The notes: generated by a model from the letters alone, not told the origin. Shown: positions 48,913 to 57,121, counted from the stretch's first letter. The stretch: DNA of 64,000 nt from Streptomyces sp. NRRL F-6676 (GCF_000725625.1 NZ_JOHS01000042.1:5511-69510); one strand, 5' to 3'. A program made the numbers and translations.

Positions 48913-50223
48913 ATGACCACGCGCACCCTGCCCCCCGCCGCCTACGACAAGGTCACCGCCACGGTCGGGCGCGACACTGGCGAGCAGCGCACGGCGACCC
49001 TCTGGACCCATGCTGCGGCCCTCGTCCGGCACGCTCATGACCACGGCCTGGCCCCGACCGACGACCGCCCGGCGGGCCCGGACGGCCTGCTCAAGTCCCT
49101 GGAGAGCCTCGCCGACTGCCACCCCTCCCTGGCCCCGCTCGCCGATCCGGCCGTACTGCCGCTGTGGGAGCAGCCGCTCGGCGCCACCGCCTGGGCCGCC
49201 ATCGAGGAGTTCTGGGATCGGCACCCCGCCCTCGAAGACGAGCACCGCGCGGACGGCTACGCCCTCGGCGACACCTACCAGCTGCTGTCCGAGGAGGCCC
49301 GCAAGGGGCGGGCCCTGTGCCAGACGCCGCCTTGGGTCGCCCGACTCCTGCTGCGTCTGTCGCTGGAGCCTGCCATGGAGGAGTGGGGGCCGGCCAACGT
49401 CCGGATGATCGACCCCGCCTGCGGGACCGGGCACATCGCCGTCGCCGCGTTCCACATGACCCGCGTTCCGCCAGTCCGCGGCCGCCGGCCCGCCCCGGTT
49501 GGGCACGGGCCGCAGGCAGTCGAGCGTGCTCTGGCAGCGGTGACGGGCGTGGACCTCGACGCGTACGCCGTGGCGCTGACCGCCTACCGCCTTCTGGCCA
49601 GCTCGGCGTCCGTCCTCGGCGTGAGCCTGGACCGCGTCCCGGCGTCGTGGCCCGTCAACGTGACCGCCGCCGACTCCCTGCTGGACCGCACCGAGCCCCT
49701 GCTGGCCGCTGGCACGTACCACGCGTGCGTAGCCAACCCGCCTTACATCACCCCGAAGGACCCCGTCGTCCGCGACCAGGTCCGCGCCGCGTACCCGCAG
49801 GTTGCGGCCGGCAAATACTCACTGGCTCTGCCCTTTACCGCGCTGATGCTCGAGCACCTGGCCGTCCCGGACGGCTTCGTGGCGCAGCTGACCGCGAACT
49901 CGTTCATGAAGCGGGAGTTCGGCAGGCGGTACGTCACCGAGTTCCTTCCCCGCTTCGACGCGCGCTGGATCATCGACACCTCCGGGGCCTACATCCCCGG
50001 TCACGGGACGCCCACCTGCATCCTCGTTCACCGAGCCCGTCCGCCGGTCGGCGACACGGTCACGGTGGTCCGGGGCAACCGCGGGGAGCCGCACATTCCA
50101 GAGGACCCCGCGCAAGGGCTGGTCTGGAGAGCGATCGAGGAAGCGGTCGACAGCCGGCTGGCCTGGGACCGGTTCCAAGCGGGTGCGGACCTCGCGCGGC
50201 GCGACGGAGGCGACACCGCCTAG
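48913..50223 (+). CDS. N6-adenine DNA methyltransferase (stand-alone)
   Basis: The protein has 436 residues. The S-adenosylmethionine motif I is MIDPACGTGHIAVAAF near residue 165, the acidic strand VDLDAYAV lies near 215, and catalytic motif IV ANPPYITPKD near 275. A helical N-domain (residues 1-150) with a TPPWVARLLL lead into motif I is typical of Type I/IIG-like N6-adenine enzymes. There is no target-recognition domain after motif VIII, so specificity may be limited or need a partner. No nuclease gene is adjacent; it could protect the plasmid from host restriction. It follows the PAPS-reductase-like gene by 22 bases. Confidence 0.88.
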   Translation: MTTRTLPPAAYDKVTATVGRDTGEQRTATLWTHAAALVRHAHDHGLAPTDDRPAGPDGLLKSLESLADCHPSLAPLADPAVLPLWEQPLGATAWAAIEEFWDRHPALEDEHRADGYALGDTYQLLSEEARKGRALCQTPPWVARLLLRLSLEPAMEEWGPANVRMIDPACGTGHIAVAAFHMTRVPPVRGRRPAPVGHGPQAVERALAAVTGVDLDAYAVALTAYRLLASSASVLGVSLDRVPASWPVNVTAADSLLDRTEPLLAAGTYHACVANPPYITPKDPVVRDQVRAAYPQVAAGKYSLALPFTALMLEHLAVPDGFVAQLTANSFMKREFGRRYVTEFLPRFDARWIIDTSGAYIPGHGTPTCILVHRARPPVGDTVTVVRGNRGEPHIPEDPAQGLVWRAIEEAVDSRLAWDRFQAGADLARRDGGDTA

Positions 50224-50226
50224 ATG

Positions 50227-50255
50227 TTGCGTATTCCCGTTTCAATGTGTACTGT
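50227..50255 (+). promoter_or_regulatory. Conserved cargo promoter, copy D
   Basis: TTGCGT (50227-50232), 17 bases, TACTGT (50250-50255), extended TGTG -10, followed by CATTCTCAGG. It starts four bases after the methyltransferase stop codon. Confidence 0.8.
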
Positions 50256-50352
50256 CATTCTCAGGTCGGGCCAACGCCCCGCCTCGCCAAACCGCTTGAC
50301 GAGCGCCGCTCCAGGCGTCGCGGCGTCTCAGCGCATCCGGGGACTGATACAG

Positions 50353-50901
50353 ATGAAGCGGAACAAGCCGCTCATAAAGCGCCGCAAGGCGGGAACGCAG
50401 TACATGCGGCGGAGGCCGTACCGGTGGCAGGTAAGGTCCACTGGCCACTGGGTGCTGGCCGTGCCTCAGGCGTTCGTCGGGACCAGCCAGACCGTCCTCG
50501 ACATGACCGGAGCCGTGCCCGCGGGCGCTGACGAATCGTCCCCCGACGACCCGCGTTACGACGGCTCTATATTGCGCTGGCGGCTCGACCGCGACGGCCA
50601 GACCCAGTTCGTCTACGGGTTCTGGACATGGGGTCGGAGCCAGTCGGCCAAGGGTAAGCGCTTCTCGGCCAGGTTCCGTCTCTCTCTCCCCGCTACATCG
50701 GACGTGTACCACGTGTTCGCAGCGGAACGTCCCGCGTGCGCACACGGGACGCGGTGCCCGCTCGCGCAGCACTGGTACACGGCTATCGAGGCCGACCTGG
50801 CGACGCACCGACCCGATCAGTGCCCGATGGGCGTGCTGAATGACGGTCCGCCCTGGCGCCTGATCGGCCGGACAGTGCCCGACGGCCGCCACATCTACTG
50901 A
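50353..50901 (+). CDS. 182-aa basic protein of unknown function
   Basis: ATG 50353 gives a basic N-terminus (MKRNKPLIKRRKAGTQYMRR). The body contains WQVRSTGHWVLAVPQAFVG, YDGSILRWRLDRDGQTQFVYGF and AAERPACAHGTRCPLAQHWYTAIEADLA. CAHGTRCPLAQHW may be a metal site. The ribosome binding site is weak. No family is recognised. It stands alone between promoter copy D and a hairpin at 50918. Confidence 0.62.
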   Translation: MKRNKPLIKRRKAGTQYMRRRPYRWQVRSTGHWVLAVPQAFVGTSQTVLDMTGAVPAGADESSPDDPRYDGSILRWRLDRDGQTQFVYGFWTWGRSQSAKGKRFSARFRLSLPATSDVYHVFAAERPACAHGTRCPLAQHWYTAIEADLATHRPDQCPMGVLNDGPPWRLIGRTVPDGRHIY

Positions 50902-50917
50902 CGCCTCAGCACAGGAC

Positions 50918-50959
50918 ACCGGGCCGCCCGACAGTTGTCTCAACTCCGGTCGGCCCGGT
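50918..50959 (+). terminator. Terminator-like hairpin
   Basis: ACCGGGCCG (50918-50926) pairs with CGGCCCGGT (50951-50959), 17 bases after the stop codon. Confidence 0.55.
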
Positions 50960-51074
50960 CCCAAGCCCGAACGCAATCCAGCCTGGCCAAGGCCGCCGCT
51001 GGAACCCCTCCACAGCTCTTCCCTTCCGCCATCCCAAAGGCGACGCACCGCGTCTCATACACCCAGGAGCCATC

Positions 51075-51749
51075 ATGGGCACCACCCGTACCCGTCTGCC
51101 CGGCATCACGCTCCGCGACGTGGCGCCCACCGACGCGGACGCCGTTATGCGACTCCTCGCCGACGTGAACCCCGGCGATCCCGACGCCTTCGAGGACGTC
51201 CAGCCGAACCTGTCTTTGCCGCAGGAGGGACCCCTCTCGCACTTCCGGAACCTGATGGTCGTGGCACTAAGCGATGCAGGCGAGATCCTCGGCGTCCTCA
51301 TCGGAGGCGTCCCGCTCTGGCTCTTCAGCCACATCGGTGTCGATCCCGTCCTGGCACACCGCCTGGCGGAACGAATCGCGACCATCACGGCAGTGGCCGT
51401 GCTGCCCCAGCAGCGCGGGCGCGGCATCGGAGCCGAACTTGTCCGGCACTCGGTGCGCCGTTTCACGCGCGCCGGCTACGGACTGCTGACCCTCAACTGC
51501 TTCCCTGAGCTGGAAAGCTACTACCAGGGCTTGGGCTTCACGATCATGGACGACCTGAACGTGTCCCTCGGTCCTCTGAATCCGGTACAGCAGCAGTGGG
51601 GCGACACGCGAGTGGCCGCCCGGGCTCTGGACCGGTACACCGCACTCGTCGATGTCCCCGGTCTTTCCTCTCCGGTCGTCTCGGGCATTCTCCCCAACAC
51701 GAGCTTGCCCCGAGGTACCTACTTCGACGGTGAGCGGCTGTGGCCCTGA
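51075..51749 (+). CDS. GNAT-family N-acetyltransferase
   Basis: The protein has 224 residues, with ATG 51075 after CCAGGAGCC. The acetyl-CoA-binding motif A is complete (ITAVAVLPQQRGRGIGAELVRHSVRRF, residues 102-129), with QRGRGIG as the diphosphate loop. Motif B follows (LLTLNCFPELESYYQGLGFTI), where the Tyr near residue 155 is the usual general acid. The N-terminus (ITLRDVAPTDADAVMRLLADV) is typical. The substrate cannot be predicted; antibiotic, amine or protein acetylation are possible. Confidence 0.88.
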   Translation: MGTTRTRLPGITLRDVAPTDADAVMRLLADVNPGDPDAFEDVQPNLSLPQEGPLSHFRNLMVVALSDAGEILGVLIGGVPLWLFSHIGVDPVLAHRLAERIATITAVAVLPQQRGRGIGAELVRHSVRRFTRAGYGLLTLNCFPELESYYQGLGFTIMDDLNVSLGPLNPVQQQWGDTRVAARALDRYTALVDVPGLSSPVVSGILPNTSLPRGTYFDGERLWP

Positions 51750-51840
51750 ACTGCCGAAGGCCAGGCTGAAACGTTCATCCCGGCTAGAGCATGCGTACGA
51801 ATGCAGGTACGGATCTGCATCCACAACCAAGGAGAATCCG

Positions 51841-52086
51841 ATGCCAGTTGCTGAGAGACAGGGCCCCGTGCCGCGCCCCTGGGCCCGGTGGTCGCTTCGC
51901 TGGGGCGCGCCGAGTGCGGCGGTCGCCCTGGTCAGCGTGTGGGTGATAGAGCCCGGCAGCCTCGTCGGCGGGATCGTTGCGGTCGGGGTGGCGCTGGCGG
52001 CGCTCCTGGTCTTCGCCGGGACGATGCCCCGGCGACAGCCCCAGGAGCGGCGAGCGCGCAGGGATGCTGCCGGCGCGGGCGAGTAG
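51841..52086 (+). CDS. 81-aa single-pass or two-pass membrane protein
   Basis: ATG 51841 follows AAGGAGAATCCG. Two adjoining hydrophobic segments lie at residues 25-41 (AAVALVSVWVIEPGSLV) and 43-60 (GIVAVGVALAALLVFAG). The C-terminus is basic (RRQPQERRARRDAAGAGE), so it should stay in the cytoplasm. The function is unknown. Confidence 0.65.
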   Translation: MPVAERQGPVPRPWARWSLRWGAPSAAVALVSVWVIEPGSLVGGIVAVGVALAALLVFAGTMPRRQPQERRARRDAAGAGE

Positions 52087-52133
52087 CGGGAGCCCGGTGC
52101 CGCGGCCGTTGCGCCGCGCACCTGAGACTCCGA

Positions 52134-52174
52134 ATGGTGGTCCGGGTGAGTGTGTGAACACCCCGGCCCACCAT
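52134..52174 (+). terminator. Terminator-like hairpin
   Basis: ATGGTGG (52134-52140) pairs with CCACCAT (52168-52174), extended inward by CCGGGTG/CACCCCGG with one bulge. It lies between the small membrane gene and promoter copy E. Confidence 0.5.
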
Positions 52175-52208
52175 CCGGGGGCGTGGGTACTCTCTGGCAG
52201 CCTGAATG

Positions 52209-52237
52209 TTGCTTATTCTCGTTTCAGTATGTAGATT
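52209..52237 (+). promoter_or_regulatory. Conserved cargo promoter, copy E
   Basis: TTGCTT (52209-52214), 17 bases, TAGATT (52232-52237). The -10 box differs most from consensus and the extended element is TATG rather than TGTG, so this copy may be weaker. Confidence 0.65.
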
Positions 52238-52303
52238 GCTTGCGTTGCTGGCGAACCTTCAAGCCCGCGCCACGCCGCCCCCCTTCTCCTCAGGAGCCCT
52301 CCC

Positions 52304-52765
52304 ATGCTTGCTGTCGTCCATGAGGTTGACGCCGCGCTTCTCGCCTACCGGCGGGGCTGGGCCGATGTCTGGCTGACCCTGGTGGACATCACCACCGACT
52401 TGATGCACCTGGCCAGTCACATGCGCACCGACGTCGAACGCTGCCTCGACGGCGACGCGAAGGCGCGACTGGACGAACGCCCCCTGGCCGCCATGCCGAA
52501 CCTCGCGCCCTCCGTCGAGCCGATCCACAACACGGATGACTCGGCCGCCGAGGACCACCTCTTCGACGTATACGTGCACGCCAGCGACGCTGCTGCCGCC
52601 CTTCGAGTGCACATGGCAGACGACCCCTACCCCACCTTCTCGAAGGCGCTGCACGTCCTGCTCAACGATCTGCGCGCCTACGCCCAGAACCTCGGCTTCG
52701 ACTTCGACGAGGTCATGCGCGTGGCTGCGCAGGCCCACCGGGTCGACCAGCGCAAGGCCAAGTAG
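52304..52765 (+). CDS. 153-aa helical protein, unknown function
   Basis: ATG 52304 follows CAGGAGCCC. It is almost entirely helical (EVDAALLAYRRGWADVWLTLVDITTDLMHLASHM; FSKALHVLLNDLRAYAQNLGFDFDEVMRVAAQAH), acidic and without membrane segments. The pattern of paired helices resembles MazG-type or NTP-pyrophosphohydrolase-like bundles, but the ExxE(12)ExxD metal motif is not evident, so no function is claimed. It is driven by copy E. Confidence 0.65.
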   Translation: MLAVVHEVDAALLAYRRGWADVWLTLVDITTDLMHLASHMRTDVERCLDGDAKARLDERPLAAMPNLAPSVEPIHNTDDSAAEDHLFDVYVHASDAAAALRVHMADDPYPTFSKALHVLLNDLRAYAQNLGFDFDEVMRVAAQAHRVDQRKAK

Positions 52766-52839
52766 CCGGACGCCGCCCGGCGCCGTCACCCACGGTGCCG
52801 CCGCCCTACGAACGATTCCGCCAGAAAGGGACCAGCATC

Positions 52840-53148
52840 ATGACCAGGGCCGTGATCCGCACTCCGGAAGCCGAATACCCTCCCCGCGGCTCCATACGGA
52901 TGTACCTCGACCGCGGTGTGCACCCGGCGACCGGGGCGCCGCTCCTCGGCGCCGATCTCGACAACCCGCCCGCCGTCTGCGGAAGTTGCGCCCACACGGT
53001 GCTGAAGCGGCTCGCTGACGGTCGCGAGCGGCTCAAGTGCGGGCGTCGGCCGTGCGGGAGCCGCGGGCTGCGCGGTCCCGATTTGCGCGACTCCATGCCC
53101 GCGTGCGCGGAGTACACCGCCGCATCCGCCGCACTGCACAGCACCTGA
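52840..53148 (+). CDS. 102-aa putative zinc-binding protein
   Basis: I prefer ATG 52840 (AAAGGGACC upstream) over ATG 52795. The protein is largely a cysteine module: AVCGSCAHTVLKRLADGRERLKCGRRPCG...PACAEY, two CxxC-like pairs and a fifth Cys, as in many small phage and plasmid zinc-binding proteins of actinomycetes. The N-terminus has a strand-rich lead (MTRAVIRTPEAEYPPRGSIRMYL). The function is unknown. Confidence 0.62.
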   Translation: MTRAVIRTPEAEYPPRGSIRMYLDRGVHPATGAPLLGADLDNPPAVCGSCAHTVLKRLADGRERLKCGRRPCGSRGLRGPDLRDSMPACAEYTAASAALHST

Positions 53149-53163
53149 TCTCCCTGACCGCCG

Positions 53164-53227
53164 CGCCCGGGTGCGTTCCGCCCAGACCTACGCGGTCCTG
53201 CACGCCGCAGGCGGCAGGACCCGGGCG
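53164..53227 (+). terminator. Composite hairpin
   Basis: CGCCCGGGT (53164-53172) pairs with ACCCGGGCG (53219-53227); inside, GGTCCTGC (53194-53201) can pair with GCAGGACC (53214-53221). The two pairings compete for three bases, so this may be a terminator or an alternative-fold switch. Confidence 0.4.
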
Positions 53228-53282
53228 TAGGCAGGTCCCCCGTAGCCCCAACCCCCAACCCGCTTCACCCGGAGATGTGATC

Positions 53283-53648
53283 ATGCTGCCCGGCCTCACC
53301 CAGCACATCGACTTCCAGCCGGCCCACAACGACTACACCCGCGGGTTCCTCGTGGTGAGCAAGACCGACCGCACCACCGTGTACGGGTACGTGTGGGAAC
53401 ACACCCTCCCGGACCGCACCACCACGTGGGTCGCCCAGCCCGACGCGACCAACCACGCTTCGCGTATCGCCGGCTTCCAGTCCCGGGAGTGGGGCGGCGA
53501 GTTCCTGTACGAGCGCGAGTGGCCCAAGTTCGTCCATCGCGAGGGCGCCAAGGCCGACGCTCTCCCGCAGGTGGGATGCACCGAGCACACGCCGTGCGGG
53601 ACCTGCTCCCTGTGCGAACCCGACCTGGCCCGCCGCGGAATTCTCTGA
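53283..53648 (+). CDS. 121-aa protein with C-terminal cysteine cluster
   Basis: ATG 53283 follows CCCGGAGATGTG. The body is beta-rich (TRGFLVVSKTDRTTVYGYVWEHTLPDRTTTWVAQPD). The end is a zinc-type cluster (CTEHTPCGTCSLCEPD). No family is recognised. It is one of several small cysteine-tailed proteins in this area, which may share a metal-dependent adaptor role. Confidence 0.65.
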   Translation: MLPGLTQHIDFQPAHNDYTRGFLVVSKTDRTTVYGYVWEHTLPDRTTTWVAQPDATNHASRIAGFQSREWGGEFLYEREWPKFVHREGAKADALPQVGCTEHTPCGTCSLCEPDLARRGIL

Positions 53649-53790
53649 GCGAGACGGCTGCGCCGCTCGTACGGCACTCATCACCACAACGTGCAGGCCC
53701 GGTGCCGCAGACGGCGCCTTACCCACCCGCGGCACCGGTCCCGACTCCCTGTTCCCGACCACAACACCCCACCCATGCCCTGGAACCCTC

Positions 53791-54807
53791 ATGCCCGCTG
53801 ATTCCACCGCCACCATCGTGACCAAGGCCATCGATCAGGTGATCACCCACAGGGAAGGGGACTGTACCGATCCGAGTTGCGCCCGGCACGCCGGTACGAC
53901 CAACTGCCCCCCGATCACCGTCAGCCGTAGCCCCGGCTCCGTCCTCGGCGAAGCGGTCGCCGAGGCCTGGCACGCCGCCGGCGGCAGCCGGCTCGACATC
54001 CCCGCAGGGGTCGTCGCCGCCCTCGCTCTGTGGCCCCAGAAGTCCCCCGGCGCCGAGGCCGCCGACACAATCGCCGCGTACATCGCCGCACAGCCCCCGC
54101 GCGTCCTGGTCCGCGGCCTGGCCGACAGCGCCGACTACTACTACCGCCTTCGCCCCGACCTGTGGGCCACCGCCCGCCCGCTGTTCGACTGGACCAGGGA
54201 GGACCTGCACGACACCCACCTCGCGGGCGTACGCGCCGTGGCCCGTGCCGCGCTGCGCCACGGAGTCCTCCAGCACACCGGAGACACCGACCCCGCCGAG
54301 CGGTCCCGGATCGACCTCATGTCCTGGGTCATCACGAGCCTGCGCCACCACCACTCCCGGCGCAGCCTCGGCGAGTACCACACCCCGCCCGACATCAGCA
54401 ATCTGATCGCCACCGTGCTGGCCGACGAGGGCAGCACAGGAAGGCGACCCCACCGACGCGGCGAATGGGCGCTCGAGCCGACCGCCGGAACAGGAGGGCT
54501 CTTCCGCTCCGCCGCGCAGGACCTGCGCCGCGCCGGCGAGGACCCGGCAGAGCGCGGCTGGGTCATGCTCGAACTCGATCCCCTGGCCGCCGCCGGAGCC
54601 GCCGTCAACGCCCTGGTCTGGGAACTGGGCCCCCGCGCGTTCGTCGGATGCGGAGATGTCCTCGCACAGCCCAACCTCGCCGAGGACACCCTCGCCCGGG
54701 CGCGCGACATGGCCCGCCACCGCGACGACGTCATGGATCTGATCCGCTTCGCGATCGCCACACGCACGACCGACCGCCTGCTCGACGCCCTCATGGCCAC
54801 CAACTAG
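53791..54807 (+). CDS. HsdM-like methyltransferase-fold protein lacking catalytic motif IV
   Basis: The protein has 338 residues, starting at ATG 53791. The segment GEYHTPPDISNLIATVL near residue 193 and EPTAGTGGLFRSAAQDL near 230 are the pre-motif I helix and SAM-binding motif I of HsdM-type adenine methyltransferases. VMLELDPLAAAGAAVNALVW is motif II. The expected NPPY/F catalytic tetrapeptide after that is absent and the chain ends about 75 residues later. It is therefore a shortened methyltransferase-like protein, perhaps a SAM-binding regulator or inactive remnant. Codon use and frame are intact, arguing for function. Confidence 0.7.
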   Translation: MPADSTATIVTKAIDQVITHREGDCTDPSCARHAGTTNCPPITVSRSPGSVLGEAVAEAWHAAGGSRLDIPAGVVAALALWPQKSPGAEAADTIAAYIAAQPPRVLVRGLADSADYYYRLRPDLWATARPLFDWTREDLHDTHLAGVRAVARAALRHGVLQHTGDTDPAERSRIDLMSWVITSLRHHHSRRSLGEYHTPPDISNLIATVLADEGSTGRRPHRRGEWALEPTAGTGGLFRSAAQDLRRAGEDPAERGWVMLELDPLAAAGAAVNALVWELGPRAFVGCGDVLAQPNLAEDTLARARDMARHRDDVMDLIRFAIATRTTDRLLDALMATN

Positions 54808-54856
54808 CCGCCCCACCCGGCCCGCGACCTCGTGGGCCGAGCCCGAAGGAGAGACC

Positions 54857-55210
54857 ATGGGCCAAGCCCACGACCACCGCGAGAGCCAGGCCGTAGCCCA
54901 GGCGCTGCGCACCGTCCTGCCAGCGCCCAGCCGTACCTATGTGTACGTGCTCGCCTGCGGATGCACCGACGCCGAGGGTCTGCTGTCCTGGCACATCGAC
55001 ACCGAGGCCCGGTCCTACGAGCTCGAGCTCTCCCCCGCCGCAGTCGGCCCGAGGGAGGTCCGGCTGACGAGCCGGCCGCTCATCGGCGACGAGCCCGCCT
55101 GGAGCGAGGAGTTCCTCATCGGCGGCGCATCAGCCAGCTCGGCGCACTCCCTCGCACGTCTGGTCGCCCGGCTCACCCTCTCCGACCGGAGCCCTCTCCC
55201 CCTCGACTGA
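54857..55210 (+). CDS. 117-aa protein of unknown function
   Basis: ATG 54857 follows AAGGAGAGACC. An N-terminal helix (SQAVAQALRTVLPA) is followed by a beta-rich body (TYVYVLACGCTDAEGLLSWHIDTEARSYELELS; EVRLTSRPLIGDEPAWSEEFLIGG) and a final helix. It lies 13 bases before the DUF4007 gene, so it is probably co-transcribed with the methyltransferase-like and DUF4007 genes. Confidence 0.65.
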   Translation: MGQAHDHRESQAVAQALRTVLPAPSRTYVYVLACGCTDAEGLLSWHIDTEARSYELELSPAAVGPREVRLTSRPLIGDEPAWSEEFLIGGASASSAHSLARLVARLTLSDRSPLPLD

Positions 55211-55223
55211 GCAAAGGACCCCC

Positions 55224-56294
55224 GTGTTGAGCCCCGCCCCCCTGTCCGACTGCCTGCCGGCCTTCGGCCGGCACCGCGGCTACCCACCGCGCTACGGGTG
55301 GCTCCGCAAGGTCTACGACGCCCTGCTCCAGGACCCCACCGCCCTGCGCCGCCCCGACGCGACCGTCGTGCTCGGCGTCGGCAAGAGCATGGTCCCGTCC
55401 ATGGCCTTCTGGTCCCAGGCCTTCGGACTGGCCGTCCGCAACAGCCAGGGGCTGGTGCCCACGGACCGCGCCCACTGGCTCCTGCACGACGAGACCGGCG
55501 CCGACCCCTACCTCGAGCTCGATGCCAGCCTGTGGCTGCTGCACTGGTGGCTGGTGAGCGCCCGGCCGTGCCATGTGCCCACCTGGCGGTACCTCTTCGG
55601 GTACTCCCCGCTCAGCCGGTCCAGCCGCGCAGAGACGCAGGGGCGCCTGGCGGCCGCCGCTGAAGCGGCCGGCCTCAGGAGCCCGGCTTCGTCGGTGCTC
55701 GCCTCGGACATCGCCTGCCTGGTGAGCATGTATGCGCCCGGCGACCGCTCTGCCGCGAGCATCGAGGACGAGCTCTCTAACCCGTTCCGCACCCTCCACC
55801 TGCTCGACCCAGAACCGCCCGCCGACCGCATGGCCGACCGCAGCCACCTCGTCGTGCTCCGCCGAACGGCCGGCCGACACTGTCCCGCGCCCGTTCAGGT
55901 GTACGCGAGCCTGGACTTCGCAGCCCGGACCGCCGGCCCGGAGGTCGGCTCCGTCACCCTGGCTCGGCTCGCCTCCGATCCCCTCGGGCCCGGCCGGCTC
56001 CTTCTCACCAGCACCGCCGACCTCCGCCGCGCCCTGCACCAGATCGCCGGCCAGCATGGGGGTCTGGCCGTCGTGGAGTCCGGCGACGGCCAGGAGACAC
56101 TCGTCTACTCATGCCCGCCCGCACTGCTCGCCGAGGACGTCCTCGCCGACGCCTACCCCTCCCTACGGCCGACCACCAGCCATGCTGGGAGACGGGGAGT
56201 GCCCCATCCCGGCCCTGACGGACTGACTCCCGACTTCCGCTCGCCGAGGCGGGATCCCGGGCTCGGCGAACCCAGCACTCATGTTGCTTATTAG
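55224..56294 (+). CDS. DUF4007-family protein
   Basis: The protein has 356 residues. The N-terminus matches the DUF4007 pattern closely: AFGRHRGYPPRYGWLRKVYDAL (residues 13-34), then TVVLGVGKSMVPSMAFWSQAFGLA (47-70). The middle reads ASLWLLHWWLVSA and WRYLFGYSPLSR. The C-terminal third is more variable and includes QETLVYSCPPALLAEDVLADAYP. DUF4007 genes are, to my knowledge, often linked to PAPS-reductase-like genes in presumed DNA-modification or defence loci; here such a gene lies 7 kb upstream. The last codons overlap promoter copy F. Confidence 0.85.
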   Translation: MLSPAPLSDCLPAFGRHRGYPPRYGWLRKVYDALLQDPTALRRPDATVVLGVGKSMVPSMAFWSQAFGLAVRNSQGLVPTDRAHWLLHDETGADPYLELDASLWLLHWWLVSARPCHVPTWRYLFGYSPLSRSSRAETQGRLAAAAEAAGLRSPASSVLASDIACLVSMYAPGDRSAASIEDELSNPFRTLHLLDPEPPADRMADRSHLVVLRRTAGRHCPAPVQVYASLDFAARTAGPEVGSVTLARLASDPLGPGRLLLTSTADLRRALHQIAGQHGGLAVVESGDGQETLVYSCPPALLAEDVLADAYPSLRPTTSHAGRRGVPHPGPDGLTPDFRSPRRDPGLGEPSTHVAY

Positions 56295-56312
56295 GTTTTC
56301 CATGTGTACTGT
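56284..56312 (+). promoter_or_regulatory. Conserved cargo promoter, copy F
   Basis: TTGCTT (56284-56289), 17 bases, TACTGT (56307-56312), extended TGTG -10, followed by GATCCTTGTTGGTGG. The -35 box lies in the last codons of the DUF4007 gene. Confidence 0.8.
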
Positions 56313-56394
56313 GATCCTTGTTGGTGGTGCTCGCCTCCGGGCTTGAGCACCCCCGCGTCTTCCCCTACCGACGAGACAGGCCCAGGAGACACGC

Positions 56395-57003
56395 ATGCGC
56401 ATCAAGACCGGTGGACAGCACCAGGGATGGACCGTCGTACACCAGGCGCGACGCGCGTGGCGCGGCTCCTTCGAGGGCGTGTGGCTCGGCGTGGAGGAGT
56501 CCACCGGTCACTGGATGGTCGGCCGCCAGCACGACGGGCAGTCGATGGACGACGGCTTCGACGCGGACGGCAACTGGGCCACGTCCCGGCACTTCCGCGA
56601 GGGCAACGAGTACCTCAACATGCGCCGGGCTCTGGCCGCGTACGACGAGGAGGCCCAGAACGCGAGCGACGTCTGGAACGGAATGTGGGACCAGCGCGCC
56701 CACGAGGCCGTCGCCCGGCACCTCGCGCACCGCGTTCCCTTCCCCGCGCCGGTCCGGCTCTCGGCCGGATGGATCGGGCGCGGCCTGACCGACTACCACC
56801 CCCCGCGCGGGTTGACGATCCCGCTCGACGGGCCGGAGGCCAAGTACCACCTGATCCGCTACCTCCAGGGCCAGACCCGGTTTGACGAGATCGTGACGGA
56901 GCCGGGCTCGGTCTCCGAGGAGGAGGCGTACCAGCTGGCCATCAACGCGACGGGCCCGGTCCGCTTCGTCTGCCGCGGCGTGACCTTCTACCTGAGCGAA
57001 TGA
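56395..57003 (+). CDS. 202-aa protein of unknown function
   Basis: ATG 56395 follows CAGGAGACACGC. The N-terminus is beta-rich and aromatic (GWTVVHQARRAWRGSFEGVWLGVEESTGHWMVGR). Then come charged helices (HFREGNEYLNMRRALAAYDEEAQ; RAHEAVARHLAH) and a C-terminal segment LIRYLQGQTRFDEIVTEPGSVSEEEAYQLAINATG. No membrane segment or recognised motif. It has its own promoter (copy F) and terminator (57011), a single-gene unit. Confidence 0.68.
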   Translation: MRIKTGGQHQGWTVVHQARRAWRGSFEGVWLGVEESTGHWMVGRQHDGQSMDDGFDADGNWATSRHFREGNEYLNMRRALAAYDEEAQNASDVWNGMWDQRAHEAVARHLAHRVPFPAPVRLSAGWIGRGLTDYHPPRGLTIPLDGPEAKYHLIRYLQGQTRFDEIVTEPGSVSEEEAYQLAINATGPVRFVCRGVTFYLSE

Positions 57004-57010
57004 GCCGGAC

Positions 57011-57043
57011 GGCACGGGCGCGGGGTCCAACCGCGCCCGTGCC
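57011..57043 (+). terminator. Strong terminator
   Basis: GGCACGGGCGCGG (57011-57023) and CCGCGCCCGTGCC (57031-57043) form a perfect 13-bp stem with a 7-base loop, 7 bases after the stop codon. Confidence 0.85.
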
Positions 57044-57121
57044 GCCGGACCACAAGTCGTCCAGCCAACCACCGACGTACAGACCGAAGGCGAGGACACC
57101 GCCCCTGGGGCGGTCGAGAAG

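Noticed and set aside
52304..52765. MazG-like nucleotide pyrophosphohydrolase
   Set aside because: The helical pattern is suggestive, but the acidic metal-binding motif expected for MazG is not visible.
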